From: Mycolicibacterium celeriflavum
Lineage (GTDB): Bacteria > Actinomycetota > Actinomycetes > Mycobacteriales > Mycobacteriaceae
Reading direction: 5' to 3'
NCBI RefSeq assembly: GCF_010731795.1
Contig: NZ_AP022591.1
Coordinates: 3,720,001 to 3,784,000 of the forward strand
Length of the DNA: 64,000 nucleotides
The notes beneath the pieces are model-generated. The model worked only from the letters and a program-made list of their open reading frames with translations. It did not search any database and was not told the DNA's origin. Below, one piece after another: positions 24,329 through 33,144 of the stretch. How positions within the stretch are numbered: position 1 is the stretch's first letter; each line of letters begins with the position of its first letter. A program made the position numbers and the translations under genes.

Positions 24329-25527
24329 CTTTGCATCGAGCGGTCATCGTGGGCGCCAGCCACGCGGGCGCCCAACTGGCGGCCAGCCTTCGTCAAGAAG
24401 GATGGGACGGCGAGATCGTCCTCGTCGGCAATGAATCGGCAGCGCCCTACCAACGCCCTCCGCTGTCGAAGGCATATCTGGCCGGGAACTGCGCAGTCGA
24501 CAAGCTCGCGATCCGCAGCGCCGAGTTTTACACCCAGCTGCGAATCGAAGTTCTGGATGCGACGGTGGAGGCGATCGATCGCGCAGCGGGTCACCTCTCG
24601 CTGAGCACCGGCGAGGTGCTGCCCTACGACAGGCTCGCGCTGTGCACGGGCGCGCGCCCCCGTCGGCTCTCCACCCCAGGCGCCGACCTGGCCGGAGTCT
24701 TCTACCTACGCACCGCGGCGGACGTCGAGATGATCCGAGACGCCACCAGACCGGGGCGTCGAGCCGTGATCATCGGCGGCGGTTACATCGGATTGGAGAC
24801 GGCTGCCTCCTTGCGTGCGTTGGGTCTAGAGGTCACCGTGCTCGAGGCGACGGAGCGCGTCCTCGAACGGGTGACCGCCCCGGAGGTATCGGCGTTCTTC
24901 GACCGGATCCACCGGGAGGCGGGCGTCAACATCCAGACGGGCGCGCGGGTCGAGGCTCTGTCTGGCGACGGCAAAGTCGGCGAAGTAGTCCTGGCCGGTG
25001 GCGAATCGATTTCCGCCGACCTCGTCATTGTCGGCATCGGCGTTGAGCCGAACACCGAGCTCGCCGCTGCCGCGGGCTTGGTCGTCGACAACGGCGTCGT
25101 GATCGACGACCAAGCCCAGACCAGCGACTCCGCCATCATGGCCGCCGGGGACTGCGTCAGCCACGACATGGCTCGTTACGGCCGCCGTATACGTCTGGAG
25201 TCCGTGCCCAGTGCGGCCGAGCAGGCCAAAGTCGCGGCGGCGACTTTGTGCGGGAAGTCCAAGAAGATATCAGCGCTGCCTTGGTTTTGGTCAGATCAAT
25301 ACGACCTCAAGCTCCAGATCGCGGGTCTCAACACCGGGTACGACGAGGTGGTCCTCAGCGGCGACCCGACCCGCGACCGCGACTTCACCTGCTTCTACCT
25401 GCGTGCCGGCGAGCTCATCGCCGCCGACTGCATCAATCGCCCCCGCGACTTCATGTTCAGCAAGCGGGTCATTACGCAGCAGGTCCCCGTCGAACGGGCC
25501 GAACTCATGCTCGCCGGCTCGGTCTGA
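24325..25527 (+). CDS. NAD(P)H-dependent ferredoxin reductase
   Basis: A 400-residue FAD protein of the putidaredoxin-reductase type. It has an N-terminal FAD motif Val-Gly-Ala-Ser-His-Ala-Gly, Tyr-Gln-Arg-Pro-Pro-Leu-Ser-Lys, an NAD motif Gly-Gly-Gly-Tyr-Ile-Gly-Leu-Glu near 150, Ala-Ala-Gly-Asp-Cys around 272, and the Trp-Phe-Trp-Ser-Asp-Gln-Tyr-Asp motif. The ATG overlaps the P450 stop (ATGA). It completes a class I three-component P450 system. Confidence 0.95.
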   Translation: MTLHRAVIVGASHAGAQLAASLRQEGWDGEIVLVGNESAAPYQRPPLSKAYLAGNCAVDKLAIRSAEFYTQLRIEVLDATVEAIDRAAGHLSLSTGEVLPYDRLALCTGARPRRLSTPGADLAGVFYLRTAADVEMIRDATRPGRRAVIIGGGYIGLETAASLRALGLEVTVLEATERVLERVTAPEVSAFFDRIHREAGVNIQTGARVEALSGDGKVGEVVLAGGESISADLVIVGIGVEPNTELAAAAGLVVDNGVVIDDQAQTSDSAIMAAGDCVSHDMARYGRRIRLESVPSAAEQAKVAAATLCGKSKKISALPWFWSDQYDLKLQIAGLNTGYDEVVLSGDPTRDRDFTCFYLRAGELIAADCINRPRDFMFSKRVITQQVPVERAELMLAGSV

Positions 25528-25792
25528 GGTCATGGCTGCATGGGCGATGGGACGGCGACTGCGATTGCGACGCGTGTCTCGGAGACGAACGTCAGCGAGA
25601 ACCGCCATCCAACTCCGCTGGCCGCGGGGACTGGCTAGCGGATGCCGCCGGGCACCTCGGCGGTGTTACCGCAGCGCATCAGAAGCTAGTGGAGGTCGCC
25701 AACAGGCGTGACGATTTTTGCGGAGGGAGCATCGTCTTGAGTCGATGCTCGCGACTGTTCTGTTCTGACAACGAGATTGGTGGAGATTGACG

Positions 25793-26203
25793 GTGGCGGT
25801 ATTCAAGGACGAGGACGAGGTCTATGCCTTCTTGGGTGGGATCTTTCAACGGGGCTTGGAGAAGGAGGGACTGGCGGACAAGCTCGCAAATTCGGGTGTG
25901 GTGTTACGGGTGCACTACACCGATCCGGACGCGGTGGTAACGGTGGACATGCCGAAGAAGGTGGTGGAGACCGGAGCGGCCAGTACCGCGGTGCCCAACG
26001 TGGAGTTGTTCATGTCGGCGGACACTGGAAACAAGTTCTGGCTGGGCAAGGTGAACCTGACGATGGCGATGGCCAAGGGGACGGTGCGCGCAAAGGGCCC
26101 GGTGCCGAAGTTGATCAAGTTGATTCCGCAGGCCAAGAATCTGTTCCCCGAGTACCGGTTGATGCTGCAGAGTCAGGATCGGCAGGACCTCATCGATGCG
26201 TGA
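25793..26203 (+). CDS. SCP2 sterol/lipid-carrier domain protein
   Basis: A 136-residue single SCP2-like domain, with an amphipathic start and the segment Met-Ala-Lys-Gly-Thr-Val-Arg-Ala-Lys-Gly-Pro typical of the lipid-binding tunnel. The GTG at 25793 is chosen because GGAG lies 7 bases before it; the TTG at 25787 would sit almost on that site. It lies between the P450 system and an acyl-CoA ligase, which suggests it holds alkane-derived alcohols, fatty acids or acyl-CoAs. Homologues accompany CYP153-linked genes in other mycobacteria, as far as I recall. Confidence 0.82.
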   Translation: MAVFKDEDEVYAFLGGIFQRGLEKEGLADKLANSGVVLRVHYTDPDAVVTVDMPKKVVETGAASTAVPNVELFMSADTGNKFWLGKVNLTMAMAKGTVRAKGPVPKLIKLIPQAKNLFPEYRLMLQSQDRQDLIDA

Positions 26204-26239
26204 CCGTCGCCTCATCAAGGGTTGTCGGGCGGGCTCTCG

Positions 26240-27868
26240 ATGAGGAGCACGATGCAGGACGTTGCGTTGACGGTGCCCGCGATCGTGGCCCATGCTGCGG
26301 CAGTCCATGGCGATCGCGAGGTGTTGACCGCACGCGGACCCCAACAGATCTCTGGGGTGTCGTATCATGAGTTGGGGCAGCGTGCGGCGCGGTTGGCGAA
26401 TGCGTTGCGCGAGATAGGCATTTGTGGAGACGAGCGTGTCGCGACGCTGCAGTGGAGCAACCAGGAGCACCTGGACTGTTACGCGGCGGTGCCGTCGATG
26501 GGTGCGGTGCTACATACGTTGAATCTGCGGCTGCCACCTGAACAGCTGACGTGGATCGCCAATCATGCCGAAGATCAGGTGATCATCGTCGACGGTACGG
26601 TGCTGAACCTGTTGGCGGCGGCGTTGCCGTCGATGACCTCGGTGCGCACGGTGCTGGTGACCGGCACGGGTGATCTTACCGCAGTGCAGGGCTGCGGAAA
26701 GGACGTCCTTCGCTACGACGATGTGGTGGCAGCCCAGCCGAGCACGTTCGACTGGCCCGACGTCGACGAGCAGTCGGCCGCAGCGATGTGCTACACGAGC
26801 GGTACTACCGGGCACCCGAAAGGCGTTGTCTACAGCCACCGTTCGACGTGGTTGCACTCTCAATCGGCGTGCACCTCGAACGCCTTGGGCATCGGTCATG
26901 ACGACACGGTGTTGGCGATCGTTCCGATGTTCCACGCTAATGCCTGGGGGTTGCCGTATGCGGCGATGATGGCGGGGGCGCAGCTTCTGCTGCCTGACCG
27001 TTTCCTGCAGGCGGGGCCATTGGTGGAGATGATCGAGGCGGCCCGGCCCACGATGGCGGGCGCTGTGCCGACGATCTGGACCGATGTCTTGCACTACCTG
27101 CGCGACAATCCCGGCCACGACGTGAGTTCGCTGGAGATGGTGGCGTGCGGTGGTTCGGCGGTTCCGAGGTCGTTGATGACTGCCTATGACGAACTGGGCA
27201 TCCGAATCGTGCAGGCCTGGGGGATGACTGAGACCTCCCCGCTGGCTGCGGTCGCTCTGCCGCGGAACACCGACACCCCGGAGAGGTCCCTTTACCTGCG
27301 GGGAACCCAAGGCAGGGTAGTGGCCGGTGTGCAGGCGCGCATCGTTGATGACAGCGGTGCAGAACAACCTTGGGACGGACTGTCGGTGGGGGAGATTCAG
27401 ATCCGCGGCCCGTGGATCACTCAGTCCTATTACGAGCATGACAGTCCGGCGGTGTCGCCGGACGGTTGGTTATGCACCGGGGATGTCGGGACCATCAGCG
27501 CCGATGCGTTCATCACTCTCACCGACCGCGCCAAAGACGTGATCAAGTCTGGAGGGGAGTGGATCTCCTCGGTGGAATTGGAGAACGAGTTGGCCGCTCA
27601 CCCTGCAGTACGCACCGCCACGGTGATTGGAGTGCCCGACGACAAGTGGCAGGAACGGCCGCTGGCAGTGGTGGTCCTGGCCGCTGACTGCACCGCCACC
27701 GCTGCGGAGTTGACTGAGTTCCTGCGTGCACGGGTGGCCAAGTGGTGGCTACCGGAACGGTGGGCGTTCGTCGCCGACGTTCCGTTGACGTCTACTGGCA
27801 AGTTCGACAAGAAGAAGCTGCGCCGCCAGCATGCCGACGGTGAGCTCGCCGTCGAGACGCTGGCGTGA
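26240..27868 (+). CDS. Medium-chain fatty acyl-CoA synthetase (AlkK-like)
   Basis: A 542-residue adenylate-forming enzyme that activates a fatty acid with ATP and CoA. The P-loop is Tyr-Thr-Ser-Gly-Thr-Thr-Gly-His-Pro-Lys-Gly, A5 is Gly-Met-Thr-Glu-Thr-Ser-Pro-Leu, A7 is Trp-Leu-Cys-Thr-Gly-Asp, and the catalytic Lys lies in Thr-Ser-Thr-Gly-Lys-Phe-Asp-Lys-Lys. The start Met-Arg-Ser-Thr-Met-Gln-Asp at 26240 fits the family N-terminus; an ATG at 26252 has a better ribosome site (GAGGAG). It is the last oxidation-activation step after CYP153 and alcohol/aldehyde dehydrogenases. Confidence 0.92.
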   Translation: MRSTMQDVALTVPAIVAHAAAVHGDREVLTARGPQQISGVSYHELGQRAARLANALREIGICGDERVATLQWSNQEHLDCYAAVPSMGAVLHTLNLRLPPEQLTWIANHAEDQVIIVDGTVLNLLAAALPSMTSVRTVLVTGTGDLTAVQGCGKDVLRYDDVVAAQPSTFDWPDVDEQSAAAMCYTSGTTGHPKGVVYSHRSTWLHSQSACTSNALGIGHDDTVLAIVPMFHANAWGLPYAAMMAGAQLLLPDRFLQAGPLVEMIEAARPTMAGAVPTIWTDVLHYLRDNPGHDVSSLEMVACGGSAVPRSLMTAYDELGIRIVQAWGMTETSPLAAVALPRNTDTPERSLYLRGTQGRVVAGVQARIVDDSGAEQPWDGLSVGEIQIRGPWITQSYYEHDSPAVSPDGWLCTGDVGTISADAFITLTDRAKDVIKSGGEWISSVELENELAAHPAVRTATVIGVPDDKWQERPLAVVVLAADCTATAAELTEFLRARVAKWWLPERWAFVADVPLTSTGKFDKKKLRRQHADGELAVETLA

Positions 27869-27913
27869 ACCATCCACTGCTACGGAAGCACCGACGTTGA
27901 GGAGAGGACACAC

Positions 27914-29020
27914 ATGAAAACACGCGCTGCCGTGCTCTGGGGCTTGGGAGAGAAGTGGGAGGTTGATGAGATCGAGCTGGATCCGCCCGGTGCGGATGAA
28001 GTGCTGGTCCGGTTGACCGCCAGCGGGTTGTGCCATTCAGACGAACACCTGGTGACCGGTGATCTGCCGTTTCCGCTGCCCGTCGTCGGTGGTCATGAAG
28101 GCGCCGGCACCGTGGTCGAGGTGGGTGCAGGTGTCGAGGACCTGGCCGAGGGCGATTCGGTCATCCTGACGTTCCTGCCGTCTTGCGGGCACTGCTCTTA
28201 CTGCGCGCGCGGGATGGGAAACCTGTGCGACATGGGTGCGGCGATTATGATGGGACCCCAGATCGACGGCACCTACCGCTTCCATGCCCGCGGCGAGGAT
28301 GTCGGCCAGATGTGCTTGCTGGGCACGTTCTCGGAATACACCGTGGTGCCGAAGGCCTCCTTGGTCAAGGTTGACCACGGGACACCGTTGGACAAGGCGG
28401 CCTTGATCGGTTGCGGTGTCACGACCGGTTACGGCTCGGCGGTACGCACCGGTGACGTGCGCGCCGGGGACACCGTGGTCGTGATCGGCGCCGGCGGCAT
28501 CGGCATGAATGCGATCCAAGGCGCCCGCATCGCTGGCGCGTTGACCATCGTGGCTGTCGACCCAGTGGAGTTCAAGCGCGAACAAGCTGGCGGTTTCGGC
28601 GCGACGCATGCCGTTGCCACCATCGATGACGCCTGGTCACTGATCAGCGACATCACCCGTGGCAAACTCGCCGACGTCTGCGTCTTGACCACCGACGTCG
28701 CCGAGGGGTCCTACATCGGCGAGGCGCTGTCATTGGTCGGTAAACGCGGCCGTGTGGTCATTACCGCGATCGGGCACCCCGAAGACACATCGATGTCGGG
28801 TTCACTGCTGGAATTAACGCTGTATGAAAAGCAGATCCGCGGCGCCCTCTACGGCTCGTCCAACGCCGCCCACGACATCCCGCGGCTCGTCGAACTCTAC
28901 AACTCCGGACACCTCAAACTCGACGAGCTGATCACCCGTGAGTACACCCTCGATCAGATCAACGAGGGCTACGACGACATGCGGTCAGGCCGCAACATCC
29001 GAGGACTCATCCGATTCTGA
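27914..29020 (+). CDS. NDMA-dependent zinc alcohol dehydrogenase
   Basis: A 368-residue medium-chain dehydrogenase of the actinobacterial nitrosodimethylaniline-dependent class, which keeps NAD tightly bound. Catalytic zinc ligands are Cys in Leu-Cys-His-Ser-Asp-Glu and the His-Glu pair in Gly-Gly-His-Glu-Gly-Ala-Gly. A structural zinc loop has four Cys (Cys-Gly-His-Cys-Ser-Tyr-Cys ... Leu-Cys). The Rossmann motif is Gly-Ala-Gly-Gly-Ile-Gly near 197. The GAGGAGAGG ribosome site is strong. Expected to oxidise the primary alcohol made by the P450. Same strand as the ligand, 45-base gap. Confidence 0.92.
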   Translation: MKTRAAVLWGLGEKWEVDEIELDPPGADEVLVRLTASGLCHSDEHLVTGDLPFPLPVVGGHEGAGTVVEVGAGVEDLAEGDSVILTFLPSCGHCSYCARGMGNLCDMGAAIMMGPQIDGTYRFHARGEDVGQMCLLGTFSEYTVVPKASLVKVDHGTPLDKAALIGCGVTTGYGSAVRTGDVRAGDTVVVIGAGGIGMNAIQGARIAGALTIVAVDPVEFKREQAGGFGATHAVATIDDAWSLISDITRGKLADVCVLTTDVAEGSYIGEALSLVGKRGRVVITAIGHPEDTSMSGSLLELTLYEKQIRGALYGSSNAAHDIPRLVELYNSGHLKLDELITREYTLDQINEGYDDMRSGRNIRGLIRF

Positions 29021-29291
29021 CAGAGCACCCAAAGCAGGGAAGCGCAAAACGGCACCAAGCGAGCTCAGTACAACGATGGCGATGCTGCGGGTCAGGGGCT
29101 CTCACCGTTGACGCTTCGATGCGGGATAGCGATCGAAAGCAATGTTTCCCATAGTCATAGGCGCTCGAGCTGCGCGGGTGAGATTGGCTGCGGTCGAACA
29201 GTTCTGGCACCTACCGCCAGCCGGGACGCCTTGATGGTATGTAGCTTTCGATGAGTGTTAACAGTGCTATTGGATAAGAGAGGAAGCGGCG

Positions 29292-30392
29292 ATGGCGAGG
29301 ATTGAAATTCCCTATCTCCATAGGAGAGGAGGGCACTGTGGTTCCGGTGCGCTGCGTGACCTTACTGAATGGGCACAACTAGGATGGGGGACAGAAACAC
29401 TCAGTGAAGGATTGGTCTTCACCCTCGGCGGAGCCTTGGACTTCTCGTACGTCCGCTCTACGCAATTGTTTCCCCAGATCTACCTGGTAGGACGAGGAAG
29501 CGACCTGGAAAAAGACTACCTCTCCCGAGTTGGTGCAAACTGCGTCGTGCGATCGACCGATGACGCAGACGTGGGATGGTCATTTGTTACCGACGAAGTC
29601 GACAAGGGCCGACCCGTCATGGTCTGGGCTGACATCGGCGAACTTCCTTACCTGCGCGTCCGATTGCACATGAGCCGTCACGACATCGTCATCACCGGAT
29701 ATGATGACGAACAAGGGGTTGCCTATGTGGTCGATAATGACCGCGAGACCACCCAAACGGTGGCTTATGATGACCTGCGCCGGGCGCGGTCCTCGGTAGG
29801 GTTCCCTACACCGACCCGGCACACCACATATCACGTCGACTGGCCGGAGCGAGTGCCCGACCTTGGGCCGATTGCCGCCACTGCATTAGCCGCGAGCGCA
29901 GCTTTCATGCGCGGCGGTGCCGTAGGTGCGCCGCTACTGCGCATCGAGGCAGCTGAAGTCGAGGCTTCCGGTTTGAAGGGTGTGCAGGAGTTCGCCGATG
30001 ACGTACGGCATTGGCCAACGGTGTTTGATGACGACGCCCTGACCGCGGCATTGTTCGGGCTCGGGGCGTTCATCGAGAAAGCCGGAACCGGTGGCGGGCT
30101 CTTTCGTATGCTGCAAGCACAAGGTTGCCAGAATATCGCCGATCTCCTCGGGGACGCCGCCGCAGCCGAAGCGGCGGCCGCGGCCCGACACGCTTCCCAA
30201 GCGTGGTCTGAGCTTGCGGCCGCAGCCACCGATGCCGGCACATCGCTACGGAGTCGTAGTCTCGCTGCGGCCAAAATCGCCGCGACGATCCCGGACTCCG
30301 AAACACGCCTCGTCGAAGCCCTCGAAACGGCCAGTCGATCCGTTGGCACTGTCGATACCGGCCTCGAGGCTTATCTGAAAGGCTATCTGTGA
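29292..30392 (+). CDS. BtrH_N-like papain-fold protein with DUF4872-like C-terminus
   Basis: A 366-residue protein. The N-terminal half resembles BtrH_N/C39-like folds: Gly-Gly-His-Cys16-Gly-Ser-Gly-Ala, then Ser-Arg-His130-Asp-Ile-Val-Ile-Thr-Gly-Tyr-Asp-Asp and Val-Val-Asp148-Asn-Asp, a plausible Cys-His-Asp triad. The C-terminal half is Ala-rich and helical. BtrH of butirosin synthesis moves an acyl chain from a carrier protein to an amine, so an acyltransferase or peptidase role is possible here. No signal peptide. It is coupled to a transglutaminase-like gene by a 4-base overlap (GTGA), and no carrier protein is visible nearby. Function unknown. Confidence 0.68.
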   Translation: MARIEIPYLHRRGGHCGSGALRDLTEWAQLGWGTETLSEGLVFTLGGALDFSYVRSTQLFPQIYLVGRGSDLEKDYLSRVGANCVVRSTDDADVGWSFVTDEVDKGRPVMVWADIGELPYLRVRLHMSRHDIVITGYDDEQGVAYVVDNDRETTQTVAYDDLRRARSSVGFPTPTRHTTYHVDWPERVPDLGPIAATALAASAAFMRGGAVGAPLLRIEAAEVEASGLKGVQEFADDVRHWPTVFDDDALTAALFGLGAFIEKAGTGGGLFRMLQAQGCQNIADLLGDAAAAEAAAAARHASQAWSELAAAATDAGTSLRSRSLAAAKIAATIPDSETRLVEALETASRSVGTVDTGLEAYLKGYL

Positions 30393-31057
30393 GCGACACT
30401 TCAAACGAATCGAGTTTCCTGGAGACAACTGGGTTCCTCGATTGGCAGCACGACGATGTACAGCGCTTCACCGAGGACGCGGTCGGTGACGTTCGTGACC
30501 CTGTGCAGAAGGCGAGGTTGATCTTCACCGCTGTGCGGGACAGGATTTGGTACGATCCCTATAGCACCGACGACGATCCCGAGCATTATCGGGCGAGCTA
30601 TGTAGCGACAGCGTCGAGGGCGTATTGCATACCGAAGGCGGTGCTGCTGACCGCGGCAGCTCGTGCGGCGGGCATTCCGGCCCGGCTCGGATTCGCGGAC
30701 GTGCGCAACCATCTGCAGACCACCACATTGCGTGCCCGGATGGGAGGTACCGACGTGTTCGTCTACCACGGATATAGCGAATTACAACTCAACAACCGCT
30801 GGGTGAAGGCTACTCCGGCGTTCAATGCCGAGCTCTGCGCGCGATTCGGTGTACCTCCGATCGACTTCGACGGCCACACCGATGCGCTCCTCCATGCCTA
30901 CGACGGTGGGGGAAGCCAACACATGGAGTACCTCAACGACCGCGGTTGGTACCACGATCTCCCCTTCACCGACATCGTTACAGAGTTGCATCACCGGTAC
31001 GGCCCGCTCATGGCTGGTGCTGGAGCCCAGCGTGACGCCTTCTCCCAGGAGTTGTGA
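30389..31057 (+). CDS. Transglutaminase-like cysteine-fold protein
   Basis: A 222-residue single-domain protein. The transglutaminase-core pattern is Ala-Tyr-Cys80-Ile-Pro-Lys-Ala-Val-Leu-Leu, a buried Ala-Arg-Ala-Ala-Gly-Ile-Pro-Ala-Arg-Leu-Gly-Phe helix-strand, then Tyr-His127-Gly-Tyr-Ser-Glu-Leu and Arg-Trp-Val-Lys-Ala-Thr-Pro-Ala-Phe-Asn. The third triad residue, normally Asp in Trp-Val-x-x-Asp-Pro, is Thr, so it may be a subfamily with a different acid or none. The GTG start overlaps the stop of the BtrH-like gene. Peptidase or amide-exchange chemistry is likely; the substrate is unknown. Confidence 0.75.
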   Translation: MSDTSNESSFLETTGFLDWQHDDVQRFTEDAVGDVRDPVQKARLIFTAVRDRIWYDPYSTDDDPEHYRASYVATASRAYCIPKAVLLTAAARAAGIPARLGFADVRNHLQTTTLRARMGGTDVFVYHGYSELQLNNRWVKATPAFNAELCARFGVPPIDFDGHTDALLHAYDGGGSQHMEYLNDRGWYHDLPFTDIVTELHHRYGPLMAGAGAQRDAFSQEL

Positions 31058-31311
31058 GGCGCTGCGGACTGTGTGCCAGTTCATTGTGACGCGATCTGGC
31101 CGGCTATGAATACACTGCAGTCCAAGGGATTACGGGCAGGACCAGATAGCCGACAGTGTCCTAATCGGAAGGTGTGTCGCAGCGATGATCTCGGCGGGCT
31201 AACGAGTCCTACATACATATCTACCGGCGATCAGCCCAGTCGACGCCGGCGCAATTCTTCAGTCGTGTGGTGAACCACGCGCTACGAGGGTCTATTTAGG
31301 AGGGTTTCGTC

Positions 31312-31866
31312 ATCGAAGAGCAAGCGGAAGAAGATTCGGCCATCGCATGGTGGCATAGCTTTCAGGATCGTGCTGTCGCCGCCGACGGCGACTACCTTGA
31401 TGCGCACCACCCGTGGTGCCTTGGTTGCGGCACAGACAATCCGCACGGTCATCGCCTGCGAGCGCGTCGGCATGGCGACGGGGTGGGTGCCAGGCATATC
31501 TTCGACGGCAGACATCGCGGCGCACCCGGTATCGCACATGGCGGCGCAGTCATGACCGTACTCGACGACATGGTGGGCATGTTGCTGTACGTCGTCGGTG
31601 AGATGGCCGTCACCCGCAGGTTCGATACCGAGTTCTACGCGCCGGTGTTGCTGGGGGTCCCCTACGAGGTCAGCGCGGAGCTGGTGTCCAAGACCGGCCG
31701 GAAACTCGAAGTCCGGACAGAATTGCGCGAGGAGACTACCGGTCAGCTAGTCGCGTCCGCCTCAGGGTTATTCGTCGTCGTCACGATGGCGCACTTCACT
31801 AGTTCCATACAGAAGGCGACTTCGACACCCTGCATTGTGCGGTCACCCAGGGAGGGAAGATGCTGA
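31312..31866 (+). CDS. PaaI/hotdog-fold thioesterase-like protein with apparent ATC start
   Basis: Hotdog-fold domain of about 184 codons. It carries Cys-Leu-Gly-Cys-Gly-Thr-Asp-Asn-Pro-His-Gly, then His-Arg-Gly-Ala-Pro-Gly-Ile-Ala-His-Gly-Gly-Ala (the catalytic-loop motif) and Ala-Pro-Val-Leu-Leu-Gly-Val-Pro-Tyr. The paralogue at 34353-34865 has the same motifs. AGGAGGG at 31299-31304 ends 7 bases before ATC at 31312, and a stop (31297) closes the frame just upstream. No ATG, GTG or TTG occurs in frame until 31483, which would cut away the conserved Cys-Gly-x-Asp-Asn-Pro segment. Either ATC is used or the start codon is mutated. The C-terminal tail is unusual and may be extra. Confidence 0.65.
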   Translation: MEEQAEEDSAIAWWHSFQDRAVAADGDYLDAHHPWCLGCGTDNPHGHRLRARRHGDGVGARHIFDGRHRGAPGIAHGGAVMTVLDDMVGMLLYVVGEMAVTRRFDTEFYAPVLLGVPYEVSAELVSKTGRKLEVRTELREETTGQLVASASGLFVVVTMAHFTSSIQKATSTPCIVRSPREGRC

Positions 31867-32047
31867 GCACCAGCCTTGGAGGTGGCGCACGGCTGGCCGC
31901 GCGCGTTCCACGTCTCTTACCCCGCTCGACGCAAACATCATCAACGCACTCATGTACCTGGTCGCCGAGGATCACCTCCACCAGACGGCGGCCACGGGTC
32001 AGCGCCGTCGTATTCGACGGCCCGCGCCCGCGCACAGGAGACCGGTC

Positions 32048-33097
32048 ATGAGCACCTACGGCCTGTCGGTTCTCGGCGCGGATTTGAAGTCACTGGCCCA
32101 GACCGCACACGCCGCCGATGCGGCCGGGTTCGACGCCGTATGGGCCTCGGAGTTCTACTCCCGGTCGGGTTCGATCTCCATGGCCGCGATGGCCAACTGC
32201 ACACAGAACTGCCGGATCGGTTCCTCCATTCTCTACGGCGTCGGCCGAAGCCCCCTGGTGCTGGCCACCGAGGCGCGTGATCTCGACGAACTCTCCAACG
32301 GACGGCTGGTGCTGGGCATCGGCAACGGCACCAAGCGGATGATGAGCGACTGGCACGGCGTGCCCGACACCTCCGCGCCCGCGCTGCGGATGGAAGAACT
32401 CGTGATGCTGCTGCGCCGGATATGGAACCTGCATGAAGGCCCGATCCATCACGAGGGTCGTTTTTACAGAATGAATCTCACGCCGACCGGCGACGTGGGA
32501 CCCTCCAGCCGGCCGATCCCGATCGTCACCGCCGGTGTCCGGCCTCGGATGTGCGAGGCGGCCGGGCGGGTGGCCGACGGGCTGGCCGGACATCCCCTGT
32601 TCACCACCACCTACGTCGAGGAGATCGTCCGGCCCGCTATCGCCAGGGGTGCCGCGCACACCGGCCGCGACCCCAATGACGTGGAAATCATTTCCATGGT
32701 GATGTGCGCCATCCACGACGACGCCGAGGTCGCCAGGCGCGAACTGGCGCAGCAGATTGCGTTCTACTCCTCGGTCAAATCCTACGAGACGGTACTTGAT
32801 GTGAACGGCTTCGCCAGCGAAGGCCGAACCATCCGGGAAGCATTCGCCCAGCGCGATTTCCCGGCGATGTTCGCCGCGGTGTCCGAGGAGATGATCGACA
32901 CCATGGGCGTCGCGGGGACGGCACACGAGGTCCGTGAACAGCTGAGACGCTACGACGGCGTCCTCGACCACATCATGCTGTATTCACCATCGGTTGGCAT
33001 CGCTCCCGAGCGCGTGCAGCAAAACCTCGACAGCATCATTCGGGAATGCTCGCCCGCCTCGATGTCGCCAGGGCAGTCCGGTCCACGTTCAATCTGA
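32048..33097 (+). CDS. LLM-class (F420-type) oxidoreductase
   Basis: A 349-residue luciferase-like TIM barrel. Features: an N-terminal strand Tyr-Gly-Leu-Ser-Val-Leu-Gly, Ala-Asp-Ala-Ala-Gly-Phe-Asp-Ala-Val-Trp-Ala-Ser-Glu-Phe-Tyr, Arg-Leu-Val-Leu-Gly-Ile-Gly-Asn-Gly near 105, and Ile-Val-Thr-Ala-Gly-Val-Arg-Pro. This is the actinobacterial F420-dependent group rather than the FMN luciferases, by overall pattern. The ATG at 32048 has AGGAG 7 bases before it. A longer in-frame extension from 31835 is rejected. Likely a redox step on a lipid or terpenoid intermediate; the substrate cannot be named. Confidence 0.87.
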   Translation: MSTYGLSVLGADLKSLAQTAHAADAAGFDAVWASEFYSRSGSISMAAMANCTQNCRIGSSILYGVGRSPLVLATEARDLDELSNGRLVLGIGNGTKRMMSDWHGVPDTSAPALRMEELVMLLRRIWNLHEGPIHHEGRFYRMNLTPTGDVGPSSRPIPIVTAGVRPRMCEAAGRVADGLAGHPLFTTTYVEEIVRPAIARGAAHTGRDPNDVEIISMVMCAIHDDAEVARRELAQQIAFYSSVKSYETVLDVNGFASEGRTIREAFAQRDFPAMFAAVSEEMIDTMGVAGTAHEVREQLRRYDGVLDHIMLYSPSVGIAPERVQQNLDSIIRECSPASMSPGQSGPRSI

Positions 33098-33144
33098 TCC
33101 ACGCATTGCCGCCGAAGTTGACCCGTCCCCGTCCGCGGTCGCAT

